Below are positions 3,637-5,320 of a stretch of 5,320 bases of DNA, one piece after another. Source of the stretch: Bacteroidota bacterium (GTDB taxonomy: Bacteria > Bacteroidota > Bacteroidia > Chitinophagales > Chitinophagaceae); the NCBI GenBank assembly GCA_947460795.1, contig CANHJA010000163.1, positions 1 through 5,320 of the forward strand. The letters run 5' to 3'. The translations under genes and the position numbers were made by a program. Within the stretch, counting starts at the first letter, position 1. Each line of letters opens with the position of its first letter. Under the pieces are notes generated by a model. The model did not search any database. It was not told the origin of the DNA and worked only from the letters and a program-made list of their open reading frames with translations.

Positions 3637-5320
3637 ATGAGAAAGTATTTAGTAGCAGGATTACTGTTTATATCTGTTTCAACATATGCACAACAAACAG
3701 AACAAGACTCGCTTAAAATTAAAAATATTGAACAAGTAACGATTGTTGGCGATAAAGCGAAATATATATCAGGAGCAGGCCAATTTATTAGTCCACGTAA
3801 ACTAGAAAAACTAAATCAACCTAACATCAACAATGTTTTAAGAATAATTCCTGGTGTAAACGTCAGAGACGAAGAAGGTTTTGGATTAAGACCTAATATT
3901 GGATTGAGGGGTACTCCTGTTAATAGAAGTGCTAAAATCACATTAATGGAAGACGGTATTCTGATTGCTCCTGCCACTTATGCTGATCCTTCAGCTTATT
4001 ATTTTCCAACATTTGCTCGCATGCAAAGTGTAGAAGTTTTAAAAGGAAGTAGTCAAATAAAATATGGCCCCTACACTATTGGAGGAGCAGTAAACTTAGT
4101 ATCTACAGCTATTCCAATTACGTTTAAAGGCTTTGCCCAAATTGCGTATGGTAGCTTTGCAACAAACCAACAGAGAATTTGGGTGGGTGATAGCCGAAAA
4201 AATTTCGAATATGTTTTTGAAATGAATCGAATCGCAAGCAATGGTTTTAAACAATTAGAAAACGGAGATAATACTGGTTTTGATAGACGAGATATTATGG
4301 GGAAAATGCGTTGGCACACAGATGAAAATAGTAAAATAAAACAATCAATAACATTAAAAATCCTCAATACTACAGAAGTAGGCAATGAAACCTATTTAGG
4401 ATTAACGTACGAAGACTTTAAAGCAAATCCATACAGACGCTATACAGGTTCTCAAAGAGATATTTTAAATTTAACCCACAATCATGTATCACTGACTCAT
4501 ACAATTACTCCAAACAAAAAAATTACAATCAATACGACCGCATATTACAGCAATACATTTAGAGATTGGTCACGAGCTAATTTATTTGGAGGACAAAACA
4601 TTAATACCATTTTAGGAAATCCCTCAACCTATCAATTACCTTATCAAATTATGACAGGAAGAAAAGATGGCGAAGTTGGATATCAAAGTGCTGCAAGAAT
4701 GTACAATTCAAAAGGATTGCAAACCAACGCACAATATTATTTTAAAACTAAAAACATAGATCATAAAGTAGAAGTTGGCATACGATTCCATACAGACCAA
4801 GCAGATAGATACGCAACTCAATCTTCATATCAAATGAATAATGGCACTATGATACAAACAGCAGTTGGGCCAAAAGGAAATCAAGAGAATCAAATAAGAA
4901 GTGCAAATAGTCTAGCCTCTTTTTTTAGCTACGACATCATTTACAAGAAACTAAAAGTAAGCCCTGGAATCCGTTATGAAAATATGCTTTTAAAACTTCA
5001 CAATTATGGTATAGCAGATAATGCCAGAATCGGAACGAGCTTACAAAAAGCAAAAAACAATTTATCTATTTTCTTGCCAGGCATCGGATTAAATTATGAA
5101 GTTAACAGCAACATGATTGTATTTAGCGGTGTTCATAAAGGATTTTCGCCACCCGGAATGCCCACAATAACAAGCACCAGTTCACAAGCTACTTTTGAAA
5201 CATCAGTCAATTATGAGATTGGATATCGTTTCAATAAAAATGGTTTAAATATTCAATGTGTTGGATTTTTAAATAATTATAAAAATATTTTAGGCTCTGA
5301 TAATGTCTCTGGTGGTGGCG
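3637..5320 (+). CDS. FecA-like TonB-dependent outer-membrane receptor (3' end outside window)
   Basis: The frame is open from ATG 3637 to the window edge (561 codons, no stop). Residues 1-18 (MRKYLVAGLLFISVSTYA) form a signal peptide with likely cleavage before QQ. A TonB-box-like stretch, EQVTIVG, lies at 32-38. The plug domain (about 45-160) contains RGTPVNRSAKITLMEDG (91-107) and the EVLKGSSQIKYGPYTIGGAVNLVS block (133-156), both close to FecA-type ferric-citrate receptors. The rest is alternating beta-barrel sequence up to NNYKNILGSDN near the edge. There is neither an N-terminal signalling (STN) domain nor a carboxypeptidase-like extension, so FecI/FecR-type signalling through the receptor is unlikely. 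Control probably comes from the adjacent AraC regulator. Family members usually run 700-800 residues, so roughly a quarter is missing. The substrate is probably a ferric chelate, by similarity only. Confidence 0.93.
   Translation, partial: MRKYLVAGLLFISVSTYAQQTEQDSLKIKNIEQVTIVGDKAKYISGAGQFISPRKLEKLNQPNINNVLRIIPGVNVRDEEGFGLRPNIGLRGTPVNRSAKITLMEDGILIAPATYADPSAYYFPTFARMQSVEVLKGSSQIKYGPYTIGGAVNLVSTAIPITFKGFAQIAYGSFATNQQRIWVGDSRKNFEYVFEMNRIASNGFKQLENGDNTGFDRRDIMGKMRWHTDENSKIKQSITLKILNTTEVGNETYLGLTYEDFKANPYRRYTGSQRDILNLTHNHVSLTHTITPNKKITINTTAYYSNTFRDWSRANLFGGQNINTILGNPSTYQLPYQIMTGRKDGEVGYQSAARMYNSKGLQTNAQYYFKTKNIDHKVEVGIRFHTDQADRYATQSSYQMNNGTMIQTAVGPKGNQENQIRSANSLASFFSYDIIYKKLKVSPGIRYENMLLKLHNYGIADNARIGTSLQKAKNNLSIFLPGIGLNYEVNSNMIVFSGVHKGFSPPGMPTITSTSSQATFETSVNYEIGYRFNKNGLNIQCVGFLNNYKNILGSDNVSGGG

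Noticed and set aside
4071..4385. A 104-codon open frame on the minus strand
   Set aside because: It lies wholly within the TonB-receptor coding region, which has strong family motifs on the + strand. Its translation shows no recognisable domain.

Overview
The window looks like chromosome of a low-GC member of the Bacteroidota. Three things support this. Several start codons lie behind the phylum-type promoter (TTG, about 20 bp, then TAnnTTTG) with A-rich leaders and no convincing Shine-Dalgarno. The proteins have a Bacteroidota flavour: a DUF6132-type protein, paired small rhodaneses, and a FecA-like receptor next to an AraC regulator. The tRNA has no encoded CCA. I cannot name the genus.

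Layout. Positions 1-103 hold the 3' end of rpsG (ribosomal protein S7, + strand). It ends at a hairpin that also serves the converging minus-strand operon. That operon (1244 down to 175) has four tightly packed small genes: a DUF6132-like membrane protein, two single-domain rhodaneses and a DUF2892-like membrane protein. Each product carries closely spaced cysteines, so a membrane-associated sulfane-sulfur or thiol relay is the natural guess. A tRNA-Glu(UUC) gene with its own promoter and terminator follows at 1514-1443 (minus). It is divergent from gapA (type I glyceraldehyde-3-phosphate dehydrogenase, 1663-2673, +), which also has a recognisable promoter and terminator.

The right third is a regulator-receptor pair. 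An AraC-type regulator with a cysteine-rich N-terminal domain (2815-3552, +) is followed by a FecA-like TonB-dependent outer-membrane receptor (3637 onward, cut by the window end). Between them, partly inside the regulator's last codons, are two adjacent 21-bp direct repeats (3537-3578, 19/21 identical). They lie just upstream of a TAnnTTTG box that lacks a -33 TTG. This is what an activator-dependent promoter bound by an AraC protein should look like, and it is the most interesting regulatory signal here.

No stretch over 300 bases lacks a gene. The longest gene-free intervals are 1245-1442 and 1515-1662, and their contents are described below. I saw no mobile element, CRISPR array or clear sign of recent transfer.
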